A stretch of DNA of 64,000 nt. It comes from Pseudosporangium ferrugineum (GTDB lineage: Bacteria; Actinomycetota; Actinomycetes; Mycobacteriales; Micromonosporaceae). Numbering within the stretch: position 1 is the first letter of the stretch; each line of letters starts with the position of its first letter. Below are positions 38,570-47,118 of this stretch, one piece after another. Location of the stretch: contig NZ_PVZG01000010.1 of the NCBI RefSeq assembly GCF_003002065.1, forward strand, positions 62,001 through 126,000. Reading direction: 5' to 3'. The position numbers were made by a program, and so were the translations under genes. The notes beneath the pieces were generated by a model. The model was not told the DNA's origin. It made no database searches and worked only from the letters and a program-made list of their open reading frames with translations.

Positions 38570-38603
38570 CTTGCACAATACCTGTGCACAGAACTTGTGC
38601 AAG
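38570..38603 (-). promoter_or_regulatory. Operator and leaderless promoter of the ArsR/MFS operon
   Basis: CTTGCACAA (38570-38578) and TTGTGCAAG (38595-38603) form a 9-bp inverted repeat around a central TGTGCACA palindrome (38583-38590). On the minus strand TTGCAC and TATTGT, 16 bp apart, form a promoter lying inside this operator, with the -10 box 7 nt before the ATG. A bound regulator would block RNA polymerase directly. The divergent GNAT gene starts 36 bp away and may share the control. Confidence 0.7.
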
Positions 38604-38638
38604 CTTCTTATGCATGAGAAGTGTGCGACCATACGGCC

Positions 38639-39118
38639 ATGATCGAGGCGAGACAGGGTGGACCGGCCGACGCCCCGGAGCTCATGCGGCTGCGGAAGGT
38701 GATGATCGATTCGGCCGGCGGCGAACCGGCCCCCGCCGGCGAGTGGCAGGACGCGGGCATCGCGATCCTGGGCGAGCGGCTCGGCGACCCGGCGGGCCCG
38801 CTCGCCGCGTTCGTCGTCGACCGCCCGGACGGCCCGGGGCTCGCGGCCTGCGTGGTGGGCGCGATCGACCGGCGACTCCCGAGCCCGGACAACCCGGGCG
38901 GACTGCGCGGGTACGTCTACAACGTCGCGACCGACCCGGGGTACCGCCGCCGCGGCTACTCCCGCGCCTGCATGACCGCCCTGATCGCCTGGTACGCCCG
39001 CCGCGGCGTCGACGTGATCGGCCTGCGTGCCTCGCCCGACGGGGAGCCGCTCTACGCGTCGCTCGGCTTCCGGCGTACGAAAGACCCGGCCATGCGTCTT
39101 GTCATCCCAGGGCGTTGA
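38639..39118 (+). CDS. GNAT-family N-acetyltransferase
   Basis: A 159-residue acetyltransferase. The acetyl-CoA-binding motif A is YNVATDPGYRRRGYSRACMT (Q/RxxGxG/A form), and ASPDGEPLYASLGFRR is motif B. The ATG at 38639 is used; it is divergent from the ArsR gene. The 3' end overlaps the convergent membrane protein gene by 17 bp. The substrate is unknown; co-control with the efflux pump would suit a detoxification role (inference). Confidence 0.9.
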   Translation: MIEARQGGPADAPELMRLRKVMIDSAGGEPAPAGEWQDAGIAILGERLGDPAGPLAAFVVDRPDGPGLAACVVGAIDRRLPSPDNPGGLRGYVYNVATDPGYRRRGYSRACMTALIAWYARRGVDVIGLRASPDGEPLYASLGFRRTKDPAMRLVIPGR

Positions 39119-39770
39119 CCGCCTTGGCGACGACCAGGGCGGCCGTGACCAGCGAGATGGCCGACTGGAGCATCATGGTCAGCTTCGCCCAGCGCGAGAG
39201 CGGCAGCGTGTCCGTCGGGCTGAACGCCGTCGCGTTCGTGAACGCGAGATACAGGTAGTCGGCGAACTGCGGCTCCCAGTCCTTCGGCGCCAGCTCCGGG
39301 GTGGTCATCTGAGGGAAGAGAAAGTCCGGGTACGGGTCGGCGCCGATCGCCCGCGCGAGCGGCCCGCCCCGATCCAGCTCCCAGTACCAGACGGCGAACG
39401 TCAGCACGTTCACCAGCCAGATCCCCGCGCCGGTGCCCAGCAGCCGGGCCGCAGACCCGGTGTCCACCCCGGTCGAGATGTCCAGCACCAGCCGGCCGAC
39501 CGAGAACGCCGTACCCAGGCTCGCGACCGCGATCAGCACCAGCCCCAGCCGCCGCAGCGCGGGCGTGCTCCGCTCCACCCGGCCCGGGTTCGCGGCCACC
39601 AGCACCCCGACGACCACCACCTCGATCGCCGGCAGCACCCACCGCCCGCCGGCCGCGTAACGCTCGGGCAGCACGACCTGAAGAGCGATGATCACCACGT
39701 ACGCGAGAGCGAACGGCCACCGCTGCTCCCCCCGGGTGATCCGCCGCCACGCCGGCCCCTCCTGCGCCAC
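39102..39770 (-). CDS. DUF1345-like integral membrane protein
   Basis: A 222-residue protein with about five transmembrane helices. The segment DYLYLAFTNATAFSPTDTLP, just before the last two helices, resembles the conserved DYLYxAFTxxxxFxxSDT motif of DUF1345 proteins, and an ion-channel-like pore has been suggested for related families. Function unknown. It converges on the GNAT gene with a 17-bp overlap. Confidence 0.8.
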   Translation of the reverse strand: MAQEGPAWRRITRGEQRWPFALAYVVIIALQVVLPERYAAGGRWVLPAIEVVVVGVLVAANPGRVERSTPALRRLGLVLIAVASLGTAFSVGRLVLDISTGVDTGSAARLLGTGAGIWLVNVLTFAVWYWELDRGGPLARAIGADPYPDFLFPQMTTPELAPKDWEPQFADYLYLAFTNATAFSPTDTLPLSRWAKLTMMLQSAISLVTAALVVAKAVNALG

Positions 39771-39814
39771 CGCCCCGTCGCCCCGTCGCCCCGTCGCTCA
39801 GCCGGCTCGGTCGC

Positions 39815-40318
39815 TCAGCCGGCCAGCTTGAACAGGAGCACGGTCTCCCACTTGTGCATGTCGGGCTCCGCCGCAGGATCGGTCATGAGCAGCTCCAGCC
39901 GAGCCGCCCACACCTCCCCCTCGGGCGTCTGCGTCCGATCCCACTCGAGCCCCCGCCGCTGCGCCCAGTCGAGCAGGCTCGCGGTCACCCCCATCAACTC
40001 GTCGGGATGCCCGACATGGCTGACGGTGGCGTACCGCCCGGCGGGCAGCACGTCCACGAAGCTGGGCTCCGGAACCTCGACCGCCGCGCTCACCGGAATG
40101 CCGGCCTCGACCACCAGCTCCGCGCCCTCGATGACCCGATACCGGAAGAACGGCGGCCCCGCGGCGGCAACGCCCCGCTCCCGCAGCCACCCGAACATCA
40201 CCGGCAGCTGATCAGCGATCCGGCCGAACTCGGTCATGGTGACCGACTCCCGCCGCCCGACATAAACCTGCCCGGACCGCTCGACGACGGTCGGCTCCAC
40301 CAGCATGCGCTCCATCAT
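39815..40318 (-). CDS. GyrI-like small-molecule binding domain protein
   Basis: A 167-residue protein with the GyrI/AraC effector-binding fold: RRESVTMTEFGRIADQLP at the N-terminus, PFFRYRVI and VEAGIPVSA in the middle, and LPAGRYATVSHVGHPDEL, the typical strand-helix motif. No DNA-binding domain is attached, so it is a stand-alone ligand binder. Related proteins bind or hydrolyse drug-like molecules. Alternative starts exist at 40315 and 40306. Confidence 0.85.
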   Translation of the reverse strand: MMERMLVEPTVVERSGQVYVGRRESVTMTEFGRIADQLPVMFGWLRERGVAAAGPPFFRYRVIEGAELVVEAGIPVSAAVEVPEPSFVDVLPAGRYATVSHVGHPDELMGVTASLLDWAQRRGLEWDRTQTPEGEVWAARLELLMTDPAAEPDMHKWETVLLFKLAG

Positions 40319-40501
40319 GACGGTTTTCCGGCCCGCCGCAATCAGCTACGCCCTCACCGATCCCCGCGCCGGCACCCACCTGCTCTTCCCCCGCGAAGGT
40401 CGGCGGTCACCATCTGCGGGCCCACCGTCCCGGGATCTTCGGCCGTCCGGTCACCGAGGACGGGGCGGCATCGCCCGGCGGAGGCGGCCCGGCGCTGCCG
40501 A

Positions 40502-41332
40502 TCAGTCCACTGAGGGGTGTCGATTGTGGGTGAGGGTCTCGGCGACCGGGCGGGGTGGGGATTTGAGGAGGGTTGTGGCGCGGGTGGAGTCGAGGAGGAG
40601 GTGGGAGGGGCGGGGGCCGAGGCCTGCTTCCGCGGTGGTGCAGGTGGGGACGGTCGCCGGGTCGAGGTGGTGGGCGGCGGCGATGAGGCGGCCGAGGTCG
40701 GCTCGGCTCAGGGGGTCGGGGCCGGCCACGTTGATCAGGCCGGTGTAGTCGGTGGCCGCCAGTTCGAGGATCGCGGTGGCCAGGTCTGTCGCGTCGATGG
40801 GGCAGCGGTGCTCGTCCGTGAAGAGGGCGCCGCGGCGGCGGCCGGTGGCCAGGTCGAGGCTCAGCCGGACCTGTTTGCTGCGGGTGTCGCCGACGATCAG
40901 GGAGGTGCGGACCACCACCGCGGACGGGGCGATGGCCCGGACCGCCGTCTCGCCCGCCGCCTTGGCCGCGCCGTACGTGTAGACCGGGGTCGGGGGTTCG
41001 TCGTCGCCGTATGGGGCCGGGCGGCCGGCGTGGACCGCGTCGGTGGAGACGTGGACGAGGCGGGCGCCCGACTCGGCCGCCGCCAGGGCCACGTGGGCGG
41101 CGCCGTCCGCGCAGGCCGGCCAGCTGTCCGCCCGGTACGCCGCGTTGACGATCAGCTGCGGGCGTACGGAAGCGGTCAGCGCGAGGACCGCCGCGCGGTC
41201 GGTGATGTCCAGGGGTGACCAGCCGCCCGCCCGGGTCGTGGCCGTGCCCCGCACCTCGGCGCCGGCCGCCGACGCGAGCCGGGCCACCTCACCACCGAGG
41301 TGCCCGCTCGCGCCGACGACCAGCGTGCGCAT
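40502..41332 (-). CDS. RmlD-like NAD(P)-dependent SDR oxidoreductase
   Basis: A 276-residue extended short-chain dehydrogenase resembling dTDP-4-dehydrorhamnose reductase. The nucleotide-binding loop is VVGASGHLGGEV and the catalytic YxxxK is in YTYGAAKAAGE; VHVSTDAVHAG precedes it. There is no adjacent sugar-nucleotide pathway, so a rhamnose role is not supported. The ATG overlaps the aspS stop by one base, a linkage that implies co-translation with aspS. Confidence 0.85.
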   Translation of the reverse strand: MRTLVVGASGHLGGEVARLASAAGAEVRGTATTRAGGWSPLDITDRAAVLALTASVRPQLIVNAAYRADSWPACADGAAHVALAAAESGARLVHVSTDAVHAGRPAPYGDDEPPTPVYTYGAAKAAGETAVRAIAPSAVVVRTSLIVGDTRSKQVRLSLDLATGRRRGALFTDEHRCPIDATDLATAILELAATDYTGLINVAGPDPLSRADLGRLIAAAHHLDPATVPTCTTAEAGLGPRPSHLLLDSTRATTLLKSPPRPVAETLTHNRHPSVD

Positions 41333-43131
41333 CAGTGGGAGCGTGCGACCGGCGCTGCCTGGCCGTCGGTGCCGGGCGTGCCGGCGGCCTTGGGCTTGGC
41401 GTCGATGCCGGCCTCCTTGCGCTGGTCACCGGTGATCGCCGTGGGGGCGCCGGTCAGCGGGTCGAAGCCGCCGCGGGTCTTCGGGAAGGCGATGACCTCG
41501 CGGATCGACTCGTTGCCGGAGAGCAGCATGCACGTGCGGTCCCAGCCGATGGCGATGCCGGCGTGCGGGGGCGGGCCGTACTTGAACGCCTCCAGCAGGA
41601 AGCCGAACTTGTCCTGGGCCTCCTCCGGCGTGATGCCGAGCAGCTCGAAGACGCGGCTCTGCACGTCGGCGCGGTGGATACGGACGCTGCCGCCGCCGAT
41701 CTCGTTGCCGTTGCACACGATGTCGTACGCGTACGCCAGGGCCCGGTCGGGCGCCGACTCGAAGTTGTCCATCCACTCCGAGTTCGGGCTGGTGAACGGG
41801 TGGTGCACGGCCGTCCAGCCGCCCTCGTCGGTCTTCTCGAACATGGGCGCGTCGACGACCCAGCAGAACGCCCACGCCGACTCGTCGATCAGGCCGGACC
41901 GCTTGGCGATCTCGATGCGGGCCGCGCCGAGCAGCTCCTGGGCCTCCCGGCGCTCGGTCGCCGCGGCGAAGAAGACCGCGTCGCCCGGCTTGGCGCCGAC
42001 CACGTCGGCCAGGCCGGAGAGGTGGTCGGCGGAGAGGTTCTTCGCCACCGGGCCGCGCGGCTCGCCCGTCTCGGCGTCGAGCACCACGTACGCCAGGCCG
42101 CGGGCGCCCCGGGCCTTGGCCCAGTCCTGCCAGCCGTCGAGCTCCTTGCGGGTCTGCGACGCGCCGCCCGGCATGACCACCGCGCCGACGTAGCCGCCCG
42201 CGTCGATGGCGCCGGCGAACACCCGGAACTCGGTGCCGCGCAGGTAGTCGGTCAGCTCGGTCAGCTCGACGCCGTAGCGCAGGTCGGGCTTGTCGGAGCC
42301 GTACCGGTTCATCGCGTCGTGCCAGGTGATGCGCGGGATCGGGGTGGGCACGGCGTAGCCGGCGAGCTCGCCCCACAGCTTGGTGACGAGTTCCTCGCCG
42401 AGCTCGATGATGTCGTCCTGGGTCACGAACGACATCTCGATGTCGAGCTGGGTGAACTCGGGCTGCCGGTCGGCGCGGAAGTCCTCGTCGCGGTAGCAGC
42501 GGGCGATCTGGTAATACCGTTCCAGGCCCGCGACCATCAGGAGCTGCTTGAACAGCTGCGGGGACTGGGGCAGGGCATACCAGGTGCCGGGCTGCAGGCG
42601 TACGGGAACCAGGAAGTCGCGGGCGCCCTCGGGGGTGGATCGCGTCAGCGTCGGGGTCTCGATCTCGTGGAAGTCGCGGGCGTGCAGCACCTCGCGGGCG
42701 ATCTGGTTGGCCCGGCTGCGCAGCTTGAGCGCCTTGGCCGGGCCGGAGCGCCGCAGGTCCAGGTAGCGGTACTTGAGGCGCAGGTCGTCGCCGGCCTCGA
42801 TGTTGTCGTCGACGGGCAGGGGCAGCGGCGCGGCCTCGGAGAGCACGACCAGCTCGCTCGCCACGACCTCGACCGCGCCGGTGGCCAGCTCGGGGTTCTC
42901 GTTGCCGGCCGGGCGGGCGGTCACCTCGCCGGTCACCTTCACGCAGAACTCGTTGCGCAGCGCGTGCGCGTCCTCCTCGCGGAAGACGACCTGGACGACC
43001 CCCGAGGCGTCGCGGAGATCGACGAAGATCACGCCGCCGTGGTCGCGCCGGCGGGCCACCCACCCGGCGAGCGTCACCGTCTGGCCGGCGTGGTCGGCCC
43101 GCAGGCTGCCGGCGTCATGGGTACGGATCAC
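41332..43131 (-). CDS. aspS: Aspartyl-tRNA synthetase
   Basis: A 599-residue bacterial-type class IIb enzyme. The N-terminal OB-fold anticodon domain is about 1-110 (VTLAGWVARRRDHGGVIFVD). Motif 2 is CYRDEDFRADRQPEFTQLDI; the bacterial insertion domain is about 290-420; motif 3 includes GIAIGWDRTCMLL. ATG start, divergent from the Lrp/AsnC-type gene with a 110-bp gap that shows no T-box. The SDR gene follows with a one-base overlap. Confidence 0.97.
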   Translation of the reverse strand: MIRTHDAGSLRADHAGQTVTLAGWVARRRDHGGVIFVDLRDASGVVQVVFREEDAHALRNEFCVKVTGEVTARPAGNENPELATGAVEVVASELVVLSEAAPLPLPVDDNIEAGDDLRLKYRYLDLRRSGPAKALKLRSRANQIAREVLHARDFHEIETPTLTRSTPEGARDFLVPVRLQPGTWYALPQSPQLFKQLLMVAGLERYYQIARCYRDEDFRADRQPEFTQLDIEMSFVTQDDIIELGEELVTKLWGELAGYAVPTPIPRITWHDAMNRYGSDKPDLRYGVELTELTDYLRGTEFRVFAGAIDAGGYVGAVVMPGGASQTRKELDGWQDWAKARGARGLAYVVLDAETGEPRGPVAKNLSADHLSGLADVVGAKPGDAVFFAAATERREAQELLGAARIEIAKRSGLIDESAWAFCWVVDAPMFEKTDEGGWTAVHHPFTSPNSEWMDNFESAPDRALAYAYDIVCNGNEIGGGSVRIHRADVQSRVFELLGITPEEAQDKFGFLLEAFKYGPPPHAGIAIGWDRTCMLLSGNESIREVIAFPKTRGGFDPLTGAPTAITGDQRKEAGIDAKPKAAGTPGTDGQAAPVARSH

Positions 43132-43241
43132 GGAAACGTCTCCTCACAGGGGTTCACAGGGCGCACCCGACATTGTGTCAGGAGTGGCGCGGCGGCGTTC
43201 CCACCGGCCCGGCTCCGCGCGTACGGGCTAGGATCCCACGC

Positions 43242-44441
43242 ATGAGCGGGCCTGTCGTGGCGAATTCCGCCGTCGCCGACCATCTGGACCGGCAGATCCT
43301 CCACGCGTTGCAGCTCGCGCCGCGGGTGCCGTTCGCCCGGCTGGCCGCGGTGCTGGGTGTCTCGGAGCAGACGGCGGCCCGCCGCTACCAGCGGATGCGC
43401 GGCGAGGGCATCGTCCGCGTCTTCGGCGAGGCGGACGCCGAGCGGACCCCGGGCGTGACGTCATGGATCCTGCGCATCGCCGTACGGCCGGGCACCGCGG
43501 GCGCGCTCGCCGATGCCCTGGCCCGGCGCACGGACACCAGCTGGATCACCGTGGACGCGGGCGGGGCGCAGCTGACCTGCAACGTCCGGATCGCCGACGA
43601 GCAGCGGGACGCCGGGCTGCTGCACCACCTGCCCCGGGCGACGAACGTGCTGTCGCTGAGCGCCCACCAGGTGCTGCACCGCTTCGTGGGGCGCGGCGAG
43701 GCGGACTGGGTGGTGTCGGAGTCCCAGCTCGATCTCGACCAGCGCCGCGAACTCCTCCTGGGCAGCCCCGAGAGCATGCCGGCCGCCGACCCCGGCCCGG
43801 CCGACGCGGACGGCCCGGCCGGAGCAGGCAGCCCGGGCAGCGCAGGCAGCGCAGGCAGCGCGGGCGGCGCGGGCGGCGCGGGCGGCGCGGGCAGCGCGGG
43901 CGGCGCGGGCGGCGCAGGCAGCACAGGCAGCGCGGGCGGGCCGGGTGGGGCGGGCGACGCGGGTGGGGCGGTTGTCGAGGCCGGTGACCGGCCGCTTCTC
44001 GCCGCGCTCGCCGTCGACGGGCGGGCCAGTTACGCCGCGCTCGCCCAGGCGACCGGCTGGACCCAGCGCAGGGTCGCGCACCGCCTGTCCGCCCTCACCG
44101 CCTCCGGGGCGATCCGGTTCGACATCGACGCCTCCGTCACCCGGCTCGGCTTCCGCAACGTCGCCCACCTGTGGCTGACGGTGGCCCCGGCGGACCTCGC
44201 GGCGGTCGGTTCCCGGCTCGCCAACCACCGCCAGCTCGCTTGGGCGGCGGCGGTGACGGGCTCGGCCGCCCTCGTGGCGAACGCGCTGTGCCGCGACGCC
44301 GCCGAGCTGTACCGCTACCTGACCACCGAGGTCGCGGCGATCCCGGAGATCCGCACCTGTGACACGGTCCCGATGCTGACCCGGGTCAAGCAGGCGGTCT
44401 CCCTCGTGGACAACGGCGTGCTCCGCGGCCCGGTCACCTGA
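43242..44441 (+). CDS. Tandem Lrp/AsnC-family regulator with Gly/Ala/Ser linker
   Basis: A 399-residue protein made of two AsnC/Lrp units. Unit 1 (about 10-178) has an HTH at LDRQILHALQLAPRVPFARL onward. Unit 2 (about 248-399) has a second HTH (PLLAALAVDGRASYAALAQA, TGWTQRRVAHRL) and its own ligand-binding half. They are joined by about 65 residues of GSA/GGA repeats. Double AsnC proteins occur in actinobacteria; the linker length here is unusual. The ATG at 43242 is used. It converges on an MFS gene, with a hairpin between them. The ligand is unknown. Confidence 0.88.
   Translation: MSGPVVANSAVADHLDRQILHALQLAPRVPFARLAAVLGVSEQTAARRYQRMRGEGIVRVFGEADAERTPGVTSWILRIAVRPGTAGALADALARRTDTSWITVDAGGAQLTCNVRIADEQRDAGLLHHLPRATNVLSLSAHQVLHRFVGRGEADWVVSESQLDLDQRRELLLGSPESMPAADPGPADADGPAGAGSPGSAGSAGSAGGAGGAGGAGSAGGAGGAGSTGSAGGPGGAGDAGGAVVEAGDRPLLAALAVDGRASYAALAQATGWTQRRVAHRLSALTASGAIRFDIDASVTRLGFRNVAHLWLTVAPADLAAVGSRLANHRQLAWAAAVTGSAALVANALCRDAAELYRYLTTEVAAIPEIRTCDTVPMLTRVKQAVSLVDNGVLRGPVT
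43826..43945. repeat. 9-bp tandem repeats encoding the GSA/GGA linker
   Basis: About 13 units of GGCAGCGCA or GGCGGCGCG encode Gly-Ser-Ala or Gly-Gly-Ala. They lie exactly between the two domains of the Lrp/AsnC protein. Confidence 0.85.
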
Positions 44442-44450
44442 CCGCGGAGC
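44420..44450. terminator. Hairpin between convergent genes
   Basis: GCTCCGCGG and CCGCGGAGC form a perfect 9-bp stem with a 13-nt loop that includes the Lrp-gene stop codon. The position between two converging genes suits a bidirectional terminator; there is no T-tract. Confidence 0.5.
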
Positions 44451-44466
44451 GACCCGGGAAGCGCCG

Positions 44467-46248
44467 TCAGCCGGGCGAGCCGGCTTCCGCCGGAACGTCC
44501 TCGCCCGTGGGGACCGCCGCCGGCGAGCCCGTGGGGACCGCCGCTGGCAAGCCCGTGGGAGCCGCCGCCGGCAAGCCCGTGGGAGCCGCCGCCGGCGAGG
44601 CCGTGGGAGCCGCCGCCGGCAAGCCCGTGGGAGCCGCCGCCGGTGAGGCCGTGGGAGCCGCCGCCGGCCGCCGGATCAGGGCCAGCGCGGCGATCCCCCC
44701 GGCCAGGCCGGCCGCCGCAGCCACCAGGAACCCGGCGTCCAGGCCGGCCGCCGCCGCCCCGCGCAGCGCCGCGTCCACCGCGGACCGGGCCGCCTCCGGC
44801 ACGGCGTGGAGGATGCCCCCGGCCTGCCCCGCCGCCAGCCCGTGCGCCACCCCGCCGGGGTCCGCCGCCACCCCGCCGAGATCCGCCGCAGGCCCGCCGG
44901 GACCCGTCACAAGCCCACCGGGATCTGTCGCAAGCCCAGCGGGATCTGTCGCAAGGCCGCTGCCGGCCTCCGCGAGGTGCCGTTCGGCCTGGGAGGCGAA
45001 GACCGTGCCCAGGATCGCGATGCCGATCGCGAAGCCGAGCTGGCGGGCGGTGTTGACCGCGCCCGCGGCCATGCCGCCGCGCTGCGGGGGCACCGAGCCC
45101 ATCGCCGCCTCCGCGAGGGCCGGCATGACCAGGCCGACGCCCGCGCCGGTCACGGCGTACCCGGCGATCAGGGCGGGCCAACTGGCGTGGGCGTCCACCA
45201 TCAGGGCGAGCAGGACGCCGCCGGCGCCGATGAGGAGCATCCCGCCGCCGATGATCAGCCGCGGCGAGCGGCCGTGCAGGCGGGCCCCGGCGACGCCCGA
45301 GACGATCACCGACACGATCGACATCGGCAGGCCGGTCAGGCCGGCCCGCAGGGGCGACATGCCGAGGAGCGACTGCAACCAGATCGAGGTGTACGTGAAA
45401 GCGGCGAACGCCCCGAAGTTGACCAGCAGCGCCGCCACGAGGATGCCGGCGAAGGACCGGTTGCGCAGCAGGGAGAGGTCGAACATCGGCGCGGGGCTGC
45501 GCCGCTCGACCAGGCCGAAGGCGGCCAGGGCCAGCACGCTGAGGAGCAGCAGCCCCCACGTCCGGGCGGAGCCCCAGCCCTCGGCGCCGGCGCGGATGAC
45601 GGCGACGGTCAGCGCCGTCGCGGCGACCGTGAACGTGACCGTGCCCGCGAGGTCGAAGCGGCCGTGGCGCGCCTCGTGGCCGGGCTTGAGCACGGTCGCG
45701 CACAACGCCAGGGCGGCGACGCTGACCGGCAGGTTGACCAGGAAGATCCAGCGCCAGTCGAACGCCTCGGTGAGCAGGCCGCCGAGGATCGGGCCGGCCG
45801 CCGCCGACGCCCCGGAGACGCCGCCCCAGACGCCGTACGCGACGCCCCGGGACCGGCCCCGGTAGGCGGTGTTGAGCAGGGCGAACGTCGTGGTGAACAT
45901 GGCCGCGGCGCCAACGCCCTGCAGCACCCGGGCGGCGATGAGGGCGCCGGTGCCGGTGGCGAGCCCGCAGGCCAGCGACGCCAAGGCGAACAGCACGAGG
46001 CCGGCGGCGTACAGCCTGCGGTGGCCGTAACGGTCGCCGAGCGCTCCGGCGCCGAGCAGCAGCACGCCCAGCGACAGCGCGTAGCCGTCGATGACCCATT
46101 GCAGGGCGGTGAACGAGGTGTGCAGGCCGGTCGCCATCTGCGGCAGGGCGACGTTCACGATGGTGACGTCGACGAGGAGCATGAAGGTGCCGAGACAGAC
46201 GGTGACCAGGGGCCACCACGATTCCCGGCCGGATGAGTGTCGTTGCAT
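44467..46248 (-). CDS. EmrB/QacA-family MFS exporter
   Basis: A 593-residue 14-helix drug:H+ antiporter. Family marks are LVDVTIVNVALPQMA in helix 1, WVIDGYALSLGVLLLGAG, motif A GALGDRYGHRRLY, and motif C GPILGGLLTEAFDWRWIF. The ATG at 46248 has AGGGG upstream. After the last helix the protein carries an unusual tail of about 60 residues made of 8-residue repeats (AAAPTGLP/AAAPTASP), and the last periplasmic loop contains a second Gly/Asp/Pro repeat block. The substrate is unknown. Confidence 0.9.
   Translation of the reverse strand: MQRHSSGRESWWPLVTVCLGTFMLLVDVTIVNVALPQMATGLHTSFTALQWVIDGYALSLGVLLLGAGALGDRYGHRRLYAAGLVLFALASLACGLATGTGALIAARVLQGVGAAAMFTTTFALLNTAYRGRSRGVAYGVWGGVSGASAAAGPILGGLLTEAFDWRWIFLVNLPVSVAALALCATVLKPGHEARHGRFDLAGTVTFTVAATALTVAVIRAGAEGWGSARTWGLLLLSVLALAAFGLVERRSPAPMFDLSLLRNRSFAGILVAALLVNFGAFAAFTYTSIWLQSLLGMSPLRAGLTGLPMSIVSVIVSGVAGARLHGRSPRLIIGGGMLLIGAGGVLLALMVDAHASWPALIAGYAVTGAGVGLVMPALAEAAMGSVPPQRGGMAAGAVNTARQLGFAIGIAILGTVFASQAERHLAEAGSGLATDPAGLATDPGGLVTGPGGPAADLGGVAADPGGVAHGLAAGQAGGILHAVPEAARSAVDAALRGAAAAGLDAGFLVAAAAGLAGGIAALALIRRPAAAPTASPAAAPTGLPAAAPTASPAAAPTGLPAAAPTGLPAAVPTGSPAAVPTGEDVPAEAGSPG
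44502..44675. repeat. 24-bp tandem repeats in the MFS C-terminal tail
   Basis: Seven 24-bp units (plus-strand form GCCCGTGGGAGCCGCCGCCG plus four bases) encode the 8-residue repeats AAAPTGLP or AAAPTASP just before the stop codon. Confidence 0.85.
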
Positions 46249-46345
46249 GCCCCTACGATCGATCCGCCCGGCGCGAATCTCCCAGCCGGAGGCCCGCACG
46301 TGTCGGATTCCTCCGCCTGTCGGACCGGAGCGGCACGAATCGGGT

Positions 46346-47089
46346 TCAGAGGGCCGCTGGCGAGTCCTGATCCGCCACGTACCATCCGTCGCGCAGGACC
46401 GGGACGGAGGTGCTCGCACCGAACTCCGCGGCGATCGCGACGTCGCCGCCGAACCCGTGATCGTGCAGCTCACGCCCGCTGACGCAGGCGTCGAGGGAGG
46501 CGGCCAGGCCGTCCGCGACACTCCGGTACGCCGCCAGCGCCGCGCCCGCCTCGGGGGACGGTTCGTCGGCTCCCCGGCGTACCAGATGGGTCAGGAAGGC
46601 CCCCGCGCCCCACAGGTCCTCGACCGCCGGGCGCAACGCACCGCCGGGCCAGCGTTCGCCAGCGGCGATCACCGCGACCGCGCCGCCGGGCAGCCGGCGG
46701 CGCACCCAGGCCGCGGCCGCGGGCGCGTTGCGCAGCGAGACGCCGACGACGGTCGCGCCGCCGCCCGCGAGGCGCGCGGAGATCGCGGAGCCGTTCGGCG
46801 AGGGCAGCACGAGCCGCTCGACGCCGGCGCTGTCCCGCACGGTACGCGGCGACAGGCTGACCTGCCCCGGCGCCGCCTTCCGCCGCCCGACGGCCAGGGT
46901 CGCGCGCTGCTCCCGGGCGAACTCCGCCGCACCCGGACCCCGCCACGGGTACGGCCGCACGGCAATCCCCCGGTCGGCCGCCACGGTCAGCGTCGTCGTG
47001 AACGACAGCACGTCGACGACCGCGACGACCGACGCCCAGCGGCTCGCGGCGTCCGCACCGTCCGGCCCCCAGTCACAGTGGATCTTCAT
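46346..47089 (-). CDS. ComB-like 2-phosphosulfolactate phosphatase family protein
   Basis: A 247-residue member of the ComB family. Conserved segments are VVAVVDVLSFTTTL, LVLPSPNGSAIS, AAGERWPGGALRPAVEDLWG and FGGDVAIAAEF. ComB removes phosphate from phosphosulfolactate in coenzyme M and sulfolactate synthesis, but no other gene of that route is nearby, so the substrate in this organism may differ. It stands alone in orientation between an exporter and a hemerythrin gene. Confidence 0.85.
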   Translation of the reverse strand: MKIHCDWGPDGADAASRWASVVAVVDVLSFTTTLTVAADRGIAVRPYPWRGPGAAEFAREQRATLAVGRRKAAPGQVSLSPRTVRDSAGVERLVLPSPNGSAISARLAGGGATVVGVSLRNAPAAAAWVRRRLPGGAVAVIAAGERWPGGALRPAVEDLWGAGAFLTHLVRRGADEPSPEAGAALAAYRSVADGLAASLDACVSGRELHDHGFGGDVAIAAEFGASTSVPVLRDGWYVADQDSPAAL

Positions 47090-47118
47090 GCCGCCGATTC
47101 TGCCAAACCGGCCGCCGG

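Noticed and set aside
43132..43241. T-box leader for aspS
   Set aside because: The 110-bp divergent gap has no T-box sequence or specifier stem; alaS likewise directly overlaps its upstream gene.
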